A stretch of DNA of 64,000 nucleotides from Echiichthys vipera. Lineage: Eukaryota; Chordata; Actinopteri; Perciformes; Trachinidae. Within the stretch, counting starts at the first letter, position 1, and every line of letters begins with the position of its first letter. Shown piece by piece: positions 1-13,952 of the stretch. Position numbers and translations under genes: made by a program. The notes under the pieces are model-generated. The model saw only the letters and a list, made by a program, of their open reading frames with translations, was not told the DNA's origin and did no database searches. Location of the stretch: contig OY829658.1 in the NCBI GenBank assembly GCA_963691815.1, forward strand, positions 18,515,285-18,579,284. The letters are read 5' to 3'.

Positions 1-1280
<1,280 letters not shown>

Positions 1281-4200
1281 GCTAAGATGTGTATTTATTA
1301 CTGCTTGTGCGCACAGATAAAGCCCAGAGAAAAAGATCCCTATAGCTCTCCTCTGGGAGTAACATACAAGAGCCTGAACTGTTGGGTAGATCCTGAAAAA
1401 AAAAAAAAATGAACACACATATGCATACTGTGCACTCTGTAATACAAAAAACAGGATCTACAGGTTTTTAAAATGAATGAATATTATTTAATGTGTTGAA
1501 TCTTGGAGCATATTTTGCACTGAAATATACAAATATTTTTTACTTTAAGTATCTAATGTTACAAATGATTCAAATCATTTAAAATATGATGAAAAAAAAT
1601 ATGATATGAAAATTGGCAGCTTTCAGCGGTTATACGCCACCCCTTACATTATAACTGTTTTCATCTCTCACTTCCAGCACCCCCCAGCTCCTTCTTTGCT
1701 GCAGTCCAACACTATGGGGAGTAAAAATCTAAATGCTGACATCTGCCACATGCATTTGGCCACTGACATCGAGGTGAGCCTTTTTTTCCCTCCTCAACCA
1801 AACCAAGTTACCGTGAATTTCCCAGCTGTGAGTGAACAAACGAGCGACGAGCCTCGGCCAAATCGGACTGATGGCTGGGCTCTGTTTGCCTTTTGCTGTT
1901 ATTTATTCATGTGTTTATTCTTCCTGTCGTTATCCCCTCTGATCCAGCGTCCCTCCATTCTTTCCTGCCCCTCCCCCAGTTGCCAACGAGGAAACACTGT
2001 CTTGTTACATCAGGTGTGATACATACCAACCCCAAGCCCGGCTGTATGCAGTTGTGGGTCCTTAGCAGTATCTGATAAGGAAAAAAAAAAGGATTTTTTT
2101 ATTTTATTTTAGATGCCGCTAACAAAAAAGCTTTAAAAAACAAAAGATTTTTCTGAAACATATGGCCATAAGAGCCTAAAAACATCTAGTAGCTTTAAAG
2201 TCAAATCCTGCTTGAATGATAGAATTTCTTTACTCCCATCATGTAAATATAACTCAACCCTTTTTTGTTTAAAAAAAAAGTACTGATCCAGAGGTCTAAC
2301 ATAAAGGGTTAAACCTGCTTAGTGGCAGCTGGTGGTTACAATGTTGATGATGGTGCTCTGAACAGCATCAATAATGGTTGTTCAAATTCAAGTTGTTCGA
2401 GTTCATTGGTCACCAGTGGTGGACACCCCTCTTACACTTTGTATTATCTTATATAAACTCAGTGAACCGCACGCACACATACACAGACACACACATATAT
2501 AGAGTCAACCCCCTCATAGTGTTGCCCTGTCGCAGTTGGTTGTCCCTGGATGAGCTCCACGGTTAACCTGAATTTACATGTGTGCTAATTGGACTGGAAG
2601 AAATGATTGGCTGCTCACAACATCGCAGTAAAGAGGGGCCAGATGCATACACAAAAACATACATAGACACATGATTGCCTGAACACACACTTACACATAT
2701 GTGCGTCCACGTACACAAAGCCCTGGTGGACAGTAATGCATTAGGGCACGCCCCATCACACTATGTCAAGAGACACACCTCGGCTGAGTTTGGGTTCTGT
2801 CACATGTGATTTACTCGCCGTCAGACAACCTCACACCCCTCCCTCCCGAGAGTACAAATCTACATCCCTCCAAGTCCTGTATGTGTGTTTATGCAGCATT
2901 TCCACCATACTGGGAATCTGATCCAACAACATATGCTATATTGTGATGTGTGTTTTCTAAGTTACTTTTATGAATGTGTGCCAGTGAGGTCCATAAGTGG
3001 TGTGTGCTTTGTGTGCTTGAGGGCGTTTAGCACTGAAACCCCCACAGAGCTTCTCCATAATAGTCCTAAATCAGCCTTGTAATAATAACATCTCACCCTG
3101 TGTTATTCCTGCTGCAATCCTATGTGCTCAGCCCCCCAACTTCTGCCAAATAGCCCCTTTTGATGTCTCCACTGCTGGCAGGACACAGTGAGCTCTTTAC
3201 CCTCAGCCTCACACAGTCATACAGTGTGAGGAAAAAGTGAGACTGAGCATATGGAGAGTGAGAGGCGATGATGTCTACAAAGCCATACGGTGTATCAAAT
3301 ATAGAGAGCCATTCCCATTTTCTCTAGAGTGGATCTGTTTTGAACATTTCTTTTAACTTTTGTACCATCAAATCATCCAATATTAGATGAGATAAATGAT
3401 TTAGTGTTACAGTCATAGAGGGTTTTTTTTCCTCCCCTGAATGTCATTAAACAGTGTTTTTTCAACTGGTGAGCGGAGACCCTTAAAAAGTGGGTCATGA
3501 GATGTTCTGCCAGAGCCATTCTTAGAAGAATGTTATTCAATGGACCGTCTTCCCATAGACGAGGTCAAATTGGATTACACAGTGTAGAAACTCCGTGTTC
3601 TTTACTATTAGTTTCATAACATTGAGAACACTGTCTGCCTCTAGCTTCAGCTTTATAATCTGAAAACATTACACAAGGTCAGTTGTTCTCTCCTTGTGTG
3701 TTGATATGCATGTGTAAATTAGAGGAACACACATGTAATAACAGCAGCAGCTCCATGCTAGAGCGTGATTAAAATATTGCTGAGACACCACAACCTGATT
3801 CAGTGAGACAAGAAGGAAATACTCCTCCAGCACTATGTCAAATCTTTGGCTGTCTTCCTTCCACCCCCCCTACTCATTTTCTTGTCTTTCTTTTAAACAG
3901 GCAGATGAGCAATGCAGAAATTATTTGGGGCCTAGTCTTTTGGAAAGCGCAAGTCCCCACTCTAAAATGCTATGAAATAATTGGATATATATGTTTTAAA
4001 ACATGGACACATTGACTGTAATTACAAATGTTCATATACGTACATTTCATGCATTGCAAATTCCTAACTATCTGTTTGCGTGTTGTAATAAGCTGTTTGA
4101 TTTACTTTAATTAAAAAAAACGTTAGCCATCCTCTGCATCTCTCAGACAGAACTGGGTTTATTGGTACAAAATGTTACTGCAAATACAACATGTTTAAAG

Positions 4201-5000
4201 AGTCTTGTTTCATCAAGTTGTAGTGATTCTCTTCTGTGAGAGCAGTGATTATTTTAGTTTTACACCCAAATGTTAGAAATTAGGCAGGATGGGAGAAGTG
4301 TAGGGTGAAAATAAGAACTACTATATCAACTTATTGTACGATAAATGGACATGACCTTTATTATTTTTGCTGACCTCAACGTTGTCCTGTGTGTTTACAT
4401 GTGCTTACATAAACATGCCACCAATATTTTAGCCAACATGATGCTAATATAAACCACAGGGTTTCCCCTAACATTTTAAGACTTGAGAGCAATGCCTAAG
4501 CATTTTTTCTTCACGACACCTAAGCTGAGAAGACAGAAAAAAACTACGATGAGACTACACGCACGCACGCAAACCTACAGTTTAGGTTGCTTCAACTCCT
4601 CAAGACCAAGCCACAAGCCAAGTTCCAGTGTCGTGCTTGCCTCTTCCTGATTAAAGTCAAGGGGTTAGCCTTGAAGCTAGCGACAACTTCAGCCCAGGTC
4701 CACTTAAAGTAGACTGACTTTAAAGGTGGACGAGCTATTCTCATTCTATTGACAAACTGATCCTCTGAGCATGGAGATTAAAAACATTCACACTGAAAGA
4801 ACACAACTTTGAACACTCAACTTTGCCAATATTTAGCCAAGTTATTGCTCATAACTGTCCTGTTGGGGGGGGCTGTGGAAACTCAGACTGAAGTGTTTTC
4901 TGGCCTTGCAGAGATGGATGCAAACATAGAGCAAAGAGATGTGTGTCCGTTTTAACACGGAAGTCATATATAAATACTACACAGATAGTAATGACTCTTT

Positions 5001-5003
<3 letters not shown>
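1281..5003. other. intergenic, no gene seen
   Basis: Apart from the exon-like segment at 1678-1773 I see only AT-rich non-coding DNA. Near 4457 a CAGGGTTTCCCC word resembles the end of a fish hAT-like element, but no matching second end was found. Confidence 0.5.
1678..1773 (+). other. isolated exon-like segment (unconfirmed)
   Basis: A 96-nt stretch flanked by a strong acceptor (TTTTCATCTCTCACTTCCAG) and a consensus donor (GAG/GTGAGC), open in one frame with phase 0 at both ends. It contains an ATG in fair context (AACACTATGGGG) starting MGSKNLNADICHMHLATDIE. I do not recognise the peptide, and no partner exon was found nearby. It may be chance, a non-coding RNA exon, or an exon of a gene extending left of the window. 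Confidence 0.25.

Positions 5004-5069
<66 letters not shown>
5004..5069. repeat. (GT)33 microsatellite
   Basis: Uninterrupted GT repeat of about 66 bp; the ORFs through it are artefacts. Confidence 0.98.
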
Positions 5070-5071
<2 letters not shown>

Positions 5072-6283
5072 GCATGCGAAGGGGAAGGACATTAACAATG
5101 ATACATTTCAAATGGAACAAAAACTGTTTTCAATTTCAGCCCCGCTCATAGGTTCTGAGGTATCTATCATCCCTCCAGAAGAAAAAAAAAAAAGGAAATC
5201 ATCCAATTTAGCAAAAGAGGGACGAGCGAGAGAAAAATTTGAAGCCCCAATTAGAAGTAATTACCACTTTTTGCTCTCAACATGGTGAAATGATTTGATG
5301 CCTTTCAGGGGGTAGTCTGGTTTAGCTCAACACAGACATCTCCCTCTGCCTTGTGTTAGTCTTTGGCGTGGTTAATACGATCATTTGGTGGAGATAAAAG
5401 ACGGGGCAGTTAAAAATGATGGCGCTGGAGCCAGATCTGCTGGCTATAAATCACACAAGGTGGTATTGAGATGAAGCGAAGGTACGTGCCACGTCAGCCT
5501 TTCGCTGCGACCAAGACGAGAACTGATAAAATAAATACATCTCTGAGGCACTCACGAGGTGGGGGCGTTGCATGCAAGGTGTCTGTGTGTGAATGCTTTA
5601 GTTGTGTTATGGCTGTGGCTTGTAGCTGGAAAGACATCGATCAGCCAACCACTTAAGTCCATTCACACACCAGTTTAGATTAGACTGCAAACTTGGTAAA
5701 TTACACTGTTAAAGACCAAATCCAAACGGTTAAATGTGAGATATTTTTGTCTGCTTACCTGTGGTTTTCTTTTCATATGCCTGCCTTTTAGTAACACATA
5801 TCACTGCTACTAATGAGTGCAATCATTCAGTTCGGTGTCAGGCAGAAATTGCCTAAATTAATCATGTCTTTAAAGCATCAATATTTTGTGACATCAAACA
5901 TCACCACATCATGCACGTCTTCTATGTGGGCATTGAAGCTTTTCTTGCATAAAACATACATAAACTGAGCTGAATAACCCTAACCCTAACCCCTAACCTC
6001 AACCCTGAATAAGGTGATAAACAATCCACAACCATTTTTAAAACCGATTAATCATTTGAGTTCTTTATAAATCAAATTTGCCATCGAAGTTATTGGTTCC
6101 AGCTTTTCAAATGTGATAATTTGCTATTTCTCTCTGTTTTCTATAATTGCAAACTCAATATCTTCTCTAGTTCTCTGATATTGTGTAGACTTAACAATCA
6201 ATACAAAAATAAATAACCAGTAGCTTAATGAGGTCAATAATAAAAATAAATTAAGTGATCAGTATCAATAGCCCGGGCAACTA
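5070..6283. other. intergenic; possible conserved non-coding block
   Basis: The section of about 5200-5480 has balanced composition and motifs such as CAATTAGAAGTAATTAC and TGGCTATAAATCACAC, giving it the look of a conserved enhancer. Bases 5974-5998 hold a short telomere-like TAACCC run. The remainder is AT-rich with nothing recognisable. Confidence 0.35.
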
Positions 6284-6594
6284 TAGAGCTGCAACTAACA
6301 ATTTGAATATTCTGCCAATAATTTTCTCAATTAACCATTTGGTCTATTAAATATCAGAAAAGTGTTAAAAATGTAAATCCCAGAGACCAAGGTATTATCT
6401 TCAAATGTCATTTTTTTGTTCCACAAAGAAAAAAGGGTTATTCAGCTTTCTATCCTTTAAAGCAAAGAATATCAGCAAATCTTCACATTGGAGAAGCTGA
6501 CACCGGAGGAAATGTTAAATATTATAGCTGGAAAAAAATGAGCGGAGAAACAACTATGATAAAAAAAAGCTGCAGTTGATTGTTTCAGCATATA
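6284..6594. mobile_element. fish interspersed repeat, hAT-type MITE relic
   Basis: Begins TAGAGCTGCAACTAACA and ends TGCAGTTGATTGTTTCAGCA. Internal phrases include TTGGTCTATTAAATATCAGAAAA (TTGGTCTAT plus an AAA.T.TCAGAAAA motif), CCCAGAG.CCAAGGT and TCACATTGGAGAAGCTG. I recognise this as a diverged copy of a non-autonomous element very common in percomorph fish genomes. The target duplication is no longer evident. Confidence 0.7.
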
Positions 6595-8136
6595 CCGTAA
6601 ATGTTGAATGTTACTTACTTACAAAAACATCTGAGTGATAATAGTGAGCACTGTCTGTCTTGCCAATGAGCGTACATTGGGCAAACCACAGAACAAATTT
6701 GCAGATAAAAGGCAGTTTTTCACCTGTGGAGAGACAACGGGATGAAAAGCAAACTTGTTTTTAGGGTGATGTGACCCCTCTTACCCCTCAAATCACAACA
6801 AAAGCCCCTGGAGACAAGCAGAGAATGTCTGTCTTCCCTGCCTGCTCCTCTAAGGCAACTGCAAAACACACACACAAACTGGTGTAAGAGATATAGGCTA
6901 GGCATTCACACACACACACACACACGCACCCACGCACGCACGCACCAACACCTCCTGCTCGCTCCCAGTATTGCATCTCAACATCGACACAAGGCAAATA
7001 CAGTTCCAATCCACCTGGTCGTTTGATGGCTCACACACTCACACATGACAATGCATTGATTTTTATTTTTTTGCCTCCCCCTCCCTCCTAGCTCTGCTGG
7101 GTGTGTAGACTGAGTAGTGTGGAGAAATCCATTAAGCCGACACTTCTCGTTTCCATTGACTGACAGGCCTTGACGGCTTGGGCTTTTGGCCCACCCGCTT
7201 GACTGGCAGCTCGACAGTTAAACAAGCCCTCCAGTTGCTATAATAGTTTAAAACACTTTCAATTACCCGAGTCAAACAAATCCTGCAGACGAGCGCTCGG
7301 GTGCTTCTCTACAAGCAATCCCACACCCCAGCGGGTCCTTCTCCGCCTATCGTTTGGTTTTTCTGGAGATCCCCCACGCTACGATGAAGGAGAAGAGTTT
7401 TTCTGGACAAGGCAAGCATGAAGTCAGCGAGGGAAATTGGAGGGTACAAACTGCTGCGTACTGAGAAGAGATGGTTTCAAGTTTTTTTCTGGGTGTTTCA
7501 AAACTCTCCACTGTGTGCGTATGGATGTGTTACTGCATCTACCTCCCACCTACTCTACAGAGCTTGTCTACATGTTTGTGACTGTGAGATTTATAAAAAA
7601 GCTCATTAAACATTAAGTAAATCATTTTTGACCAACCTCCCGACTTCTTCTGTGAAAAGCACACAATAACCGGACGTGGGCAATTTCCACAAATCAATGA
7701 AATCGCACAGTAATAAGCCAGACTCATAAATCACTTGTTAACAAGCACTTCACAACAGTTTCAGTTGGCTTGCAGGTTTAAACATTCCTTGCATACTGTG
7801 AGAGCTTAATTGTCAGTAAAAAAAAAAAAAAGAAGGCAAAAGGCACATTTTTTTTAAATTGTCTGATGATTCAAACATGTCAACCCTAAAGAGCACTTAT
7901 CATAATGGGTTACACTTTCAGTCAGTAATTATTTTTTGTGTCGAGTTGTGCATTAGACTGTATTTAGCTCGAGTTTGTAGCTTTTTTACTCTGGCTCTAA
8001 TGTGTTGTTTCGCTGTGAACCATAGATGTTGGTTACATTCCTATTTTGTACTGTAAGATAACAATAATGACAAAACAAAACAAGTTCAATTAATCCACAA
8101 ACTTAAAGAGAGGAACAATAACATAAACCCCTCTAG
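6595..8136. other. intergenic; possible conserved non-coding block
   Basis: Bases 7080-7340 are GC-richer, lack repeats and contain homeodomain-type TTAAAC/CAATTA words; they look like conserved non-coding DNA. A short (CA)n with GCAC units lies at 6907-6946. No gene was recognised. Confidence 0.35.
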
Positions 8137-8445
8137 TAGTGATAGACATCGGCCGGCCAACATTATCTGCCGATATTTACGTTTTTTAGGTGTCGGCCGA
8201 AGAGGACTGCTGCGTCCACAGTCAGCTCCGTGTTCATGGAGACACCTTTTTAAATTGAGAATCGTAACATTTGTTATTACCATTGTTGAATTTTTATGAT
8301 GTAAATTGAGGGGAAAAAAGTAGAATCATCTCCAAATATCGGCTCAAGAAAATCAGCAGTCCGTATCGGTCATCGGCTAAGGCTAATGGGGAAAAAAAAT
8401 CGGTATCGGTATAAGCTCTTAAAAATCCATATTGGTCGATCCCTA
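8137..8445. mobile_element. non-autonomous hAT-like element (relic)
   Basis: The ends TAGTGATAGACATCGG and (reverse complement) TAGGGATCGACCAATATGG are similar inverted termini. The interior carries repeated ATCGG/TATCGG words typical of fish hAT MITEs. Flanking 8-mers CCCTCTAG and ACTTCTAC agree at only 5 of 8 positions, so the insertion is old. Confidence 0.6.
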
Positions 8446-11299
8446 ACTTCTACACCTGAATGGTTATAAAAGGTAACATGGTTTACACTGTCCATTTTTG
8501 GAACATAATGAAATGTCATAATATAGTTATATAGTGAAGCCAGTAACTATCATGGTATCTCGTACAGTCACATGGTGCCTAATTTATGTGTAACTGCAAT
8601 AGGAGGAGAATGGTGCTCACCTCTTGCAATCAACCTTCAACCAAATCTGTATTTTAAAAGAAAAAAATACATAAGGAAAACATGCCTCAGAATATTCTAT
8701 ATTTTTGGCCTCTTATTCAAAATTTTAAACAGAAAGTGTATTTTGTTTTATATACTTATTGGTTAATTTCTGCATTTTGATATGGCCTGAGAGCCTTGGC
8801 AGCACACCTTTTCTGGAGGTTTGTTTGTTTATGCATAATTATCTGGCATCACCAGCAGCACCTAGGGCTCTTGCTGCAGTAGTAATCTCCCTGTTGCCCC
8901 AGAAACATAAGACACAGCCGCAAAACAGTGAAGTCATTCCCTCTTTGTCCTTGAGAGTCGTGGAATCGAGAGAGTGTGAGGTGTGAAGAGCTGGGTGGGA
9001 GAAAAATACACTGTGAGATGATGAGAATATTTTTCCATTTCTTTCTTTGTACACATTGAAGTGTGTGGTTGCCTGAAAGTAGGCCTATAGAGAGTCTAAG
9101 TAATTATTTACAAATAGTAAATTATTATTCAAATGGACCAAGGGTTCATTAAAAGAGGAACTGTATACCTTCAACTGGGTGGTATGGTGTTGTCATTTAT
9201 CAGTATGTAAGCCAGCTACAAACAGCCAATAAAAAGAAAAATATAATATAGAACTCATTTTGAAATTTCACAGGACACAACAAGACTGTACAAAACTAAT
9301 TAGGCAACTATTAGAAAGTAGCTGTGATAAACAACAAAGGCTTTCCATCACAGACACATTCACACAGGTGGTTCATAAGGTATTCAGTATTTCAATATTA
9401 TGCACTTCAATTGAAATTCTAATCACAATTAAGTCAAAATAAACATATTTTTACATGACATAATGTGAGATTTTTGATTAACTGCTGTTAACTAGAAATA
9501 CAATCTTAAAATATGCAGTTTTGCTTAGTTGTGAACTAGCCGTCCCCATTAGCCAAATGCGACTAAAACGTTCCCTTGGCGACTTAATTTCGGAGGGCTA
9601 CATGCCACGGGGTGGGTAAATGTTTGTCCCGATGGTCGTGCTCATGCAATAAATTATGCATGATGTAGCAAAACATTGTAGTAGCTATAAAATTATAAAT
9701 TATGACACTAGCAAACATTAGCGCTAAAGCGGTGATTTGTTGCGTGTCCCACTTAAGTAGCTTAAGTCACCACTGTAGAAAATAGTTCCCCTCAGAAGCA
9801 ACGAAGTGTACGCGTCACTGCTCTTTAAAAGTTTGGCGCAGTGACCGTGATCCGAGCACAGCTACTGTTTGATGCTGTGGCACGAGAGCTCAGTTAGAAG
9901 CAGGCGGCCTGATTATATGGATGGTGGTGCAAAGAGGGTGTCTGCTGAAGACAGTGATGAGGAGCTTTGATTAGAGATGCATACTGGATCGGATCGGTCC
10001 AATCTGTAGTTCTGATGAGTAATTAATGCGTGTTACCTTTGTCAGAGTTTTGCAATGTTAAAGTTTTCAATTTGCAATGTTTTGAAATGCAATTAATAAT
10101 ATTAAAATGTACTTCTAAATAATACTTTGGCCTCTTTTCTAAGCATGTATTGCTATGTAATACTGCTATCTCAATGACAAGTATGGAAACAGATGTATAT
10201 GCAACAAAAAGAGGCAATTTGTTATTTGGCCAGTAAATAAAATGTACTTGGTCGGTAGATTCTTTCATCTGCTAGTCCCCTTGGCAGGTGAGCAGAAAAG
10301 TTAGTTTGCAGCCCTGATTGTGTTGAATTTCATACATTAGCCTAATGTTAAAAGCTCAAACTAAGGACGTCGACCATGTGGTTGCAGCATCCCCTGTAAG
10401 TAGTCTAGCCAGGAACCTTAAGTAATTACACTGAACAATGCATTAATCCTCGTACATGCTGCAGAGTAGCTTTTTGACACCTCGGGGAATTCCGTTCTTT
10501 TACACCACAGAGGTCAGATTTTACTAAGGCTCATCACCAGAAGTCCATATATTTCCTGTAGAGTAGGGCAACAACAACAACAAAAAAACCTGCCAGTGCT
10601 GAAATTCCTGATGTCATTAACAGTAAAGTATTTTCATTTTAATTTTGTTCTGTGGATAGCAGGCTCTGAGAGGAAAGTGCAAATGGACAAACATGTGAAT
10701 ACACACTTTTTGTTTCTTAGTAGACTACAGGAATAAACATGTCCAAAGCATTGGGTGATGAATGGCCCCATTCAAAGTTGGACTAGACAGTAAGCTACAA
10801 AGTAATATTTTGCATTTCTTTTTGTATTCTATTATTTATTTATTTTTGTTTTAATGCAACCTAATTACTGCTTCCCAGCTAGCTGTGTCGATTTTCTGGA
10901 ATGACACAACATTATGACAGGCAGCATCTACACATGGCTTATGTGTTCAAAACACTGTAGCTGCAGGAGACTATCCTCACACATGCCAGACCATAAATGT
11001 CACTCTGCTAAGCGTGGTCTGGTGAAACTCAACAGGCATTTACTTACATCAGGGGTGTTAATGGTGGTAAACTAAAAAAGTGCACTGCCGATGATTGAAT
11101 CAGCTTCTTACCAACTAAAAATGAGTAATGTGGGCTCTTCTTCTGTGAGACATCCACCTCAATCCTTTCTGCATCTGGCTGGATGAAATAAACTGGACTT
11201 GGGACTCTCTTGCTGCGCTGAAACAATTCCTTAATGAGCTTTTTAGACTAATGAGAACTTTGATTGTGAGATTGCATATAAATATATATTGCATATATA
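8446..11299. other. intergenic with transposon debris
   Basis: No gene seen. Near 9973 GAGATGCATACTGGATCGGATCGG resembles a hAT terminus. Bases 10219-10315 end TTAGTTTGCAGCCCTG, again a hAT-like terminus known from fish repeats. Full elements could not be delimited. Confidence 0.4.
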
Positions 11300-11390
11300 T
11301 ATATATATATATGCATCAATTAGTTGACTAATCGCTATAAATGACGACCACTGGTCGACCAAGAAAATCCTTGGTCGGGGGCAGCCCTAC
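11300..11390. mobile_element. hAT-like terminal fragment
   Basis: Contains TTAGTTGACTAATCG and ends GGTCGACCAAGAAAATCC, TTGGTCGGGGGCAGCCCTA, a terminus I know from fish interspersed repeats. It is preceded by an (AT)n run (about 11292-11312). The opposite end was not found. Confidence 0.45.
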
Positions 11391-12208
11391 AATTTTCTGT
11401 ACTTTAATACTTGACAAATGAAAAGTACTGAGTATTTTCTAATTTTATTAAGAACTATAGTGCAAAATTAACATAACATGCAAGGATCTATAACGTAAAA
11501 GGTCATCCAAATGACATAAATATAATTTTAATGCAGTTTAGCCACTGGTTTTTCAGTATCACCATCTAAACAATATGGAAATATTTATAAACAATAGACA
11601 TTTAAATTAGGTGGATCATTGGTTGGTTTTGGTTTCTTATGTGCGATTCAGGTTCTGTATATTCATAAGACAACATGAACAGGTGTATAGATAAAGTTCA
11701 AGTGTAGTAAATCTATATTCACACAAAAAAATGTGCTACTAAATTTGAATTGAGGTTGAGATGAGTATAGAAATGTGCGCAAAACACATTCCACTATCTG
11801 TGGAATAGTTTAAGAGTTTTATGATCATTAATCAGCAATCCAAAGTCAGTGTCAGTTAGTGAACGCTGACTGAGGAATAAAGGAGAACTGTGGTGACAAA
11901 TGCTCTCTCTCTCTCTCTCCTCCTTACCAAGGCTCCCTATCCAGGTCAATACAAGCAGGCGCCACAGTGCAAACAGCCCAGGACACACCATGTAAAGTGA
12001 CTCTACAACGCTCCATCCCCAACCCCCTTCGGACACTATTCGCCCTTAACAACAACTATTGATTTTCTCCCTGATGAGGATCTGGCCGGCATTTAATCTA
12101 ACGTTGTAGCCCCTTGCTGTAGGACATGGCTGAGCATGTCATGCTAATCGATTGGTCACAGCAACCACTGTAGGTTGACCGCTTAACTTTACCTCTGTTG
12201 ATGAGAAG

Positions 12209-12256
12209 TATCTATCTATCTATCTATGTATCCATCTATCTATCTATTTATCTATC
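12209..12256. repeat. (CTAT)n imperfect tetranucleotide repeat
   Basis: TATC/CTAT units interrupted by GTATCC and TTTA. Confidence 0.95.
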
Positions 12257-13928
12257 TCCATATCTCAATCTATAATCATCCGCACATATAAAAAGACAAT
12301 TTGGTTCACCTACACACACAAGGAGTTTCTTATACCCTTGTTTTTTCTCATTTCAAGGGCAGGGACGATGAGGATTATATTAAGTGCAAAGGCCTCTAAA
12401 CCAGATGATAATTTAAATTTAGTCACAGCACTTCAAGGCACTGTACATGTTTTACTAAATTCTCCATCAAGCCTCTTGAGTAGCCTATTGTTTACAGAAA
12501 TCTGACTTGATCAACGTTGCTGCGATCAAAACACGGGTGGGTGTCCATCCATAATCCCTCTCTTTGTCTACTACAAAACCTCTTTAGGCAAGGACACTGG
12601 TTTTAAATACTGCCATATGCAAATTATTGCATGCAATTTGCATTTTTAAATATTTCAAGCCCTTGGATTCACAGGATTCTCAGGGCACGCCAATCACAGA
12701 CTTATGCACCTCTGTCAATCATATTTCAACATTCATATGCTTTTAACAATAACTCAGAAATGCGTCAAAATTTAATTGTGCCCCAAGTTAAATTATTTCC
12801 ATCTAGGAAAAAAAAGGTGTGTTTGTATAACTGCTTCTCGGAGTCCTTAGCTATTAACTATCCAAGTATGAAGCTACATTTACATCTTTCTTACCATCGC
12901 ATACCCTATCTGTATAGTCAGCTTCAAATAGAACACATTGACACTGCTTAGTGCTGACTGTGAAGCCCCTTAAATTCAAATGGAGGTGCAATGGATTGAT
13001 TTAGGATTGAAAGGAGCATTTTTTTTACTCTGCTGCAGAATTATTTCTTAATCTTACACCACTGAAACATTGCGTGCGCTGTGAACATGATACATAACAT
13101 TATATAGCGTCTGTATGTATGCCGCACAGACACAAATTATTAATACCATACAATATGCACAGAAGTCCCTTGTTTCTGTGCAATCAATGAATTTTCTTAC
13201 TTGTTCAGCTTGACATTATTCTCGCAATAATCATGTTGTGTAAAACATTAAACACCACACAAACATTTTATCTAGGTCTTCGTTTCATCGTGCACAGAGT
13301 CTCCATCACTACCTAAATAAATAACCAACATATAGACTGCGTCCCTATTGTACATCAAACACAGCCCATATTATACGTGACAAGGCTGGCAATTAACAAT
13401 TTTTCTCACTCTGAATTCAAACCTTTAAAAGATGATCAAGGCTGGTTGTTATCCACAGACTATGCATAATTTATGTGGCTGGTACAAAATACCGTTCTGT
13501 TGCAGTTCTGTTCATTCATTCGTCTAATTCATTGAAATAAAGCATCCCAAAGGGATATCCGTGTAATCAACCCTAATCCCAGATTGATTTGTGGGCAGTT
13601 GAAGACAGAAAGCTGGAGAAATCTGGGAAGGCTCTCTGTCACAGGAGAAAGACTGCAGGAAGTTGTGTGATCGGAAGAAACAGTTCTGGAAGCTCCGGTT
13701 TCAAATGGGAGGATAATAAAATTCCTCTGGAAAATAATTTGACACTATACAATTGAATGAAAAGTGTTGATCGTTTAAACCAAACTGGCATGAGATTGGA
13801 AGTTTCAAGGCCTCACAATGATTTAGCCAAAAATCTTGAAGTAATCTAGTCATTCGTTTTTTTAAATATCCAAAACCTTTCTCAGGGTTACCCCTTCTGT
13901 TAATCAGCAACTCACAATGATTTGATTT

Positions 13929-13952
13929 GTGTGTGTGTGTGTGTGTGTGTGT
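13929..13952. repeat. (GT)n microsatellite
   Basis: About 12 GT units. Confidence 0.95.

Noticed and set aside
1606..2019. 137-codon plus-strand ORF
   Set aside because: Composition and sequence do not resemble a protein family, and it contains an internal consensus donor. Only the 96-nt exon-like part was kept as a low-confidence item.
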